DNA of 8,196 bases from Thermoplasmata archaeon (GTDB lineage Archaea > Thermoplasmatota > Thermoplasmata > UBA184). Under the pieces are notes generated by a model. The model did no database searches. It was not told the DNA's origin and saw nothing but the letters and a program-made list of their open reading frames with translations. Positions 5,792 to 8,196 of the stretch are shown piece after piece. Position 1 is the first letter of the stretch. Each line of letters starts with the position of its first letter. The stretch spans positions 1 to 8,196 of the forward strand of contig JASHYU010000180.1 in assembly GCA_030042855.1 (NCBI GenBank). The letters run 5' to 3'. Both the position numbers and the translations under genes were made by a program.

Positions 5792-5867
5792 CTGCCGGCC
5801 CGGCAGTGCGCGACTCGATCCACTTTCTTTTGCTGCTTGCGGAGGCGTGCGCTGCCCGGTCAGGCAG
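5792..5867. repeat. Two CTGCC/GGCAG inverted repeats
   Basis: CTGCCGG-C-CCGGCAG (5792-5806) is a perfect 15-base palindrome. CTGCC (5852-5856) and GGCAG (5863-5867) make a second dyad with the same half-sites and a 6-base spacer. Centres are about 60 bases apart. They look like paired operator sites, but no gene start is close enough to assign; the next gene starts at 6081. Confidence 0.35.
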
Positions 5868-6037
5868 TCTCTAGGGGGACTCCCGAGGTGCGCGGAGGAT
5901 GGTGATTGGACCGGGGAGTCGTGACGCCGTCGACGGGCACCCTCTCACCGGCAGTTCTATCACGATGCGGCGCACCGTTCCCAAATGGCTCGTGAGCCCA
6001 AAGGCCCCGTCCTTAGCGAGCCTATCCGCTAGAACGC

Positions 6038-6074
6038 TGATATCCCACCCTCCCCCTGCAAGGACCGGGGTGAT
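6038..6074 (+). promoter_or_regulatory. Candidate promoter and ribosome site of the SDR gene
   Basis: TGATATCC (6039-6046) is TATA-like; a start about 26 bases on would fall near 6069. GGGGTGAT (6067-6074), a good anti-Shine-Dalgarno match, ends 6 bases before ATG 6081. This gene thus seems to have a short leader, unlike the leaderless genes nearby. Confidence 0.4.
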
Positions 6075-6080
6075 GCGCGT

Positions 6081-6965
6081 ATGCGCGTTTTCGTAACCGG
6101 GGCCTCCGGATGGGTCGGGTCGGCCGTGGTCCCTGAGCTCCTCGGCGCCGGCCATCAGGTCGTCGGCTTGGCCCGCTCGGACGAGTCCGCGGCGAAGTTG
6201 GAGAGCATGGGCGCCGAGGTCCTCCGCGGCGACCTCAACGACCTGGACGCTCTGCGCGCGGGGGCCGCCGGGTCGGACGGAGTCATCCACCTCGCGTTCG
6301 TCCACGACACCACCCAGATCGGGGCTGCGGTACAGGTCGACGGGCGCGCCATCGAGACCATGGGCGTCGCGCTCGAGGACTCCGCAAGGCCCCTCGTTAT
6401 CGCTTCGGGGACGCCTTCCGTGCCCGGGCGCGCTGCGACCGAACGCGACGCGTGGTCCTCCGGCGGACCCATGGCGGGCCGCGGCGCGAACGCCCAGGCG
6501 GCCCTCGCGATGGCTTCACGCGGCGTTCGCTCGTCCGTCGTTCGTCTGCCGCGCTCGGTGCACGGCGAGGGCGACCGTCACGGCTTCATCGCCCGCCTCA
6601 TCGGCATCGCCCGCGACCAGGGCGTCTCCGGCTACCTCGGCGACGGGTCCAACCGCTGGCCCGCGGTGCACGTGCTCGACGCGGCCCACCTGTTTCGCTT
6701 AGCCGTGGAACGGGCCCCGGTGGGATCGGTCCTCCATGCGGTCGGCGATGAGGGCATACCGGTCCGCGACATCGCGGCCGTGATCGGCCGTCACCTGGAC
6801 CTGCCGGTGGTCCCTCGCACGGCCGAGGATTTCGGTTTTCTGGGGATGGTCCTCGCGGTCGACCAACCGGCGTCCAGTGTGCTTACCCGCGAGCTGCTCG
6901 AGTGGCAGCCCGTCCGGCCTGGGCTCATCGCCGACATCGACCAGGGGCACTACTTCAGAACCTGA
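6081..6965 (+). CDS. Atypical NAD(P)-binding SDR/epimerase-like protein
   Basis: A 294-residue Rossmann-fold protein of the atypical/extended SDR group. The N-terminal MRVFVTGASGWVGSAVVPEL (1-20) carries the GxxGxxG dinucleotide motif at 7-13. R32 after the second strand favours NADP over NAD, and GDLNDLDAL (50-58) holds the adenine-contacting D. The usual catalytic Y-x-x-x-K is not seen; in its expected region the sequence is SSGGPMAGRGANAQAAL (127-143), so classical epimerase or dehydrogenase chemistry is doubtful. Later family marks are VVRLPRSVHG (153-162) and NRWPAVHVLDAAHL (191-204), typical of YeeZ-like and fungal-type atypical SDRs. Length is normal. ATG 6081 directly opens the Rossmann motif. 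The gene ends 75 bases before the decayed vapC copy. It may reduce a small carbonyl compound or act as an NADP-binding sensor. Confidence 0.88.
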   Translation: MRVFVTGASGWVGSAVVPELLGAGHQVVGLARSDESAAKLESMGAEVLRGDLNDLDALRAGAAGSDGVIHLAFVHDTTQIGAAVQVDGRAIETMGVALEDSARPLVIASGTPSVPGRAATERDAWSSGGPMAGRGANAQAALAMASRGVRSSVVRLPRSVHGEGDRHGFIARLIGIARDQGVSGYLGDGSNRWPAVHVLDAAHLFRLAVERAPVGSVLHAVGDEGIPVRDIAAVIGRHLDLPVVPRTAEDFGFLGMVLAVDQPASSVLTRELLEWQPVRPGLIADIDQGHYFRT

Positions 6966-7039
6966 GGCCGTGGCGGGTCCGAAAGGGAGCCGAAGATGCT
7001 CCGTTACGATACGGGCCCTAGGGATGGACGGCGGATCTT

Positions 7040-7148
7040 CACCGGACGCGTCACGCGCCAACTCCCGCTCGAAGGCCCGGGCCCGGAGGTGGACGCGATC
7101 GCGCTCGTCCAGCACCGCGATCCACGCCCCGGTGTCGACGAAGATCAC
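7040..7148 (-). pseudogene. Truncated VapC-like toxin remnant
   Basis: Leftward from GTG 7146-7148 the frame reads VIFVDTGAWIAVLDERDRVH and on to about residue 36, closely matching the start of the intact VapC at 2094-2510, including active-site D5. After DASGE the similarity stops. The frame runs on to 6699 opposite the SDR gene but no longer reads as a PIN domain. E47, D103 and D122 are absent, so no active nuclease can be made. The GTGA overlap with the antitoxin frame is preserved, showing that this was once a normal vapBC operon. The break point lies close to the 3' end of the SDR gene, so a deletion or rearrangement there probably removed the other 100 codons. Confidence 0.8.
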
Positions 7149-7381
7149 GGTCGTGAGTCGAGGATCCGGTCGATATCGACGGAGGCGCCTCGGCGACGGT
7201 CCCGTCCCTTGATCAGCGGGAAGGCGGGGCAGACCGGGTCCGCCGGATTCACGCGGTCGGGCAGCACGTGGGCTCGCCGCGCCTCCCGAGCCACTGCCTT
7301 CCTCCTCTTGCCCTCGCGGTTCGCGCGCTCCCGGAGGAGGTCGTACTCCTCGTCCGCGATGGCGGTCTGGACCAGCTTCCT
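7145..7381 (-). pseudogene. VapB-like antitoxin frame lacking a start codon
   Basis: This frame is 78 codons plus stop, exactly the length of the intact vapB at 2507-2743, and has no stop or length change. It reads KLVQTAIADEEYDLLRERA, then NPADPVCPAFPLIKGR, and ends VDIDRILDSRP, so both the ribbon-helix-helix and the toxin-binding tail are recognisable. The codon aligned with the vapB ATG is AGG (7381 to 7379), and no in-frame ATG or GTG lies in the roughly 25 codons upstream that I checked. The inverted-repeat operator is also degraded (TTCCAAGGACC in place of TTCCATGAACC). It could be a silent relic, or an orphan antitoxin started from CTG at codon 3. Its toxin partner is truncated. Confidence 0.75.
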
Positions 7382-7557
7382 GGTCCTTGGAATACGGAGT
7401 GTGCGGTATCGGTTCCCGTCGGCCGACGGCGACGACGAGATGGCGGAGCAACACGGGCCCGCCGGATTCCGGCGCTAGGGTCGAGACTCCGAAGGCTCGG
7501 GAGTGATCCAGTCCCGAGCAAAGGTCCGCGAGGAGGACTCCTCGAGCTGCTCGGCCG

Positions 7558-8082
7558 CTATCGACGGTCCACTCGGTACTCTGACTTCACCAAGCCCTTC
7601 GGAAAGACCTCGGTTCTCACGTGCCGGACTCGAAGGTCGTGCCCCAACGCCCCGAAGAGGGGAATTCCTTCCCCGATGAGGACCGGGTACCGGTTGATGA
7701 TGATGTGGTCGACCAGATCGGCCCTGAGGAAGCGCTGGATCGTCTCCCCTCCATCGACGTAGAGATGGCTCATTCCGAGTCCGGAGAGTCGGGCCACGAC
7801 CTGCTCCGGAGCCTCCGAGGTCACCGTGCAATCCACTCCGGTGGGAACTCTCACCCTGTCGGGGGTCCTGCTCAGGACGATCGCCGGCTTCTGGTACGGC
7901 CACTTCGGTCGCCCGGCCGCCCAATCGAAGGTCCTCCGGCCGATCACGTGGGCATCTACCGTGGCGACGAACTCGCCGAAGCCGTTGCGGTCATAGTCCG
8001 CCTCCGGTAGAATGTCGAAGCTCAGGTCCTTTCGGGCGATGAACCCGTCGAGGCTGACTCCGACGAAGACCGAGATCTGCAT
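7558..8082 (-). CDS. Dihydrofolate reductase-like (RibD C-terminal family) protein
   Basis: A 174-residue stand-alone RibD-C/DHFR-fold reductase, close in pattern to the YyaP/YwjB group. Motifs in order are VFVGVSLDGFIA (5-16), VIGRRTF (46-52) for the NADPH phosphates, KPAIVLSRTP (65-74), HLYVDGG (106-112) and HIIINRYPVLIGEGIPLFG (126-144), the P-V-L-x-G-x-G signature. Size is typical. Physiological substrates of this group are generally unknown; classical DHFR folate-site residues are not evident. ATG 8080-8082 directly opens the first strand and lies about 25 bases from a TATA-like GATAAGAC, so a leaderless message is likely. It differs strongly from the reductase at 351-929 and seems to be a separate lineage of the family, not a recent duplicate. 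No operon partner is seen. Confidence 0.9.
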   Translation of the reverse strand: MQISVFVGVSLDGFIARKDLSFDILPEADYDRNGFGEFVATVDAHVIGRRTFDWAAGRPKWPYQKPAIVLSRTPDRVRVPTGVDCTVTSEAPEQVVARLSGLGMSHLYVDGGETIQRFLRADLVDHIIINRYPVLIGEGIPLFGALGHDLRVRHVRTEVFPKGLVKSEYRVDRR

Positions 8083-8102
8083 CCTACCCCGGTAATGGCT
8101 CA

Positions 8103-8111
8103 GGTCTTATC
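8103..8111 (-). promoter_or_regulatory. TATA-like element before the right-hand reductase
   Basis: Read leftward, GGATAAGAC (8111 to 8103) is centred about 25 bases before ATG 8082. GGGGTAGG directly abuts the ATG, too close for a normal ribosome site, which favours leaderless initiation. The remaining bases to 8196 show no supportable gene. Confidence 0.4.
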
Positions 8112-8196
8112 CGGTTTTTCTCTCCGGGCGACAGCTCCGGGGCCAAGCGGCTGGCGGGCGGTTTTCGTGATCTTGGTCAGTGCCGGGCTTTCCGAG

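Larger units (their letters stand above)
5619..6080. other. Gap without a convincing gene
   Basis: This 462-base stretch has open frames on both strands but none with a good start and recognisable sequence. Two deserve note: the plus frame from about 5613 to 5905, reading RKLEETLGKANGRVFRARRD and then IDWLSESDSS without an early start codon, and a leftward frame from about 6076 to 5874 containing SVLADRLAKDGAFG. Both could be decayed genes. No tRNA was found. The right end holds the promoter of the SDR gene. Confidence 0.4.

Noticed and set aside
5663..5905. 80-codon plus-strand frame in the gap
   Set aside because: The N-terminal part looks mildly gene-like, but the later part is low-complexity and there is no start signal; kept only as a possible relic.
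5871..6076. Leftward frame containing SVLADRLAKDGAFG
   Set aside because: No start codon with a promoter or ribosome site, and no family recognised; it may be a decayed gene but cannot be supported.
8167..8196. GTG-initiated plus-strand gene start at the right edge
   Set aside because: Only ten codons are visible, with no TATA element or ribosome site at a suitable distance.
1..8196. CRISPR array or insertion sequence
   Set aside because: No regularly spaced direct repeats, no transposase-like frame and no terminal inverted repeats with target duplications were seen.

Overview
The window is about two-thirds G+C by eye. It looks archaeal (inference). Several genes lack a Shine-Dalgarno sequence and instead carry a TATA-like element centred about 25-27 bases before the start codon, the layout of leaderless archaeal promoters. 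Clear cases precede the left-edge gene, vapB, the propeller-like gene and the rightmost reductase. A nickel-type NikR, a NiCoT permease and VapBC modules in such a GC-rich genome would suit a soil or sediment Thermoplasmatota-like archaeon, but the sequence does not settle the lineage.

Left part (1-1863). A truncated leftward gene runs off the edge. Its promoter overlaps a GTCAA/TTGAC inverted repeat, so it may be a self-regulated transcription factor. Next is a leftward RibD-C/DHFR-like reductase (351-929), divergent from a rightward two-gene operon: an ArsR-type regulator (1028-1363) and an AHSA1/SRPBCC protein (1360-1863) overlapping by GTGA. One TATA element may serve both directions.

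Toxin-antitoxin region (1864-2743). A complete leftward vapB-vapC operon also overlaps by GTGA and has a perfect TTCATG-N3-CATGAA operator. Just past vapC lies a sequence shaped like the 3' end of a tRNA (T-arm plus acceptor strand), a possible relic of integration. A 305-base gene-free stretch with a strong hairpin follows.

Nickel region (3049-4927). nikR (leftward) and a NiCoT nickel/cobalt permease gene (rightward) are divergent over a 124-base intergenic region. NikR keeps all four nickel ligands, so this is very probably a nickel uptake unit under NikR control.

Right part (4969-8196). A small beta-propeller-like gene appears frameshifted near its end. A 462-base gap without a convincing gene holds two CTGCC/GGCAG dyads. 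An atypical NAD(P)-binding SDR/epimerase gene follows, ending beside a decayed second vapBC copy: its antitoxin frame is open over the full length but starts with AGG, and its toxin similarity ends near residue 36. The last gene is a second, diverged DHFR/RibD-C-like reductase (7558-8082).

I do not see a wholly new system. The most informative points are the intact and decayed VapBC pair, the tRNA-like fragment beside vapC, the operators built into TATA-type promoters, and the frameshifted propeller gene.
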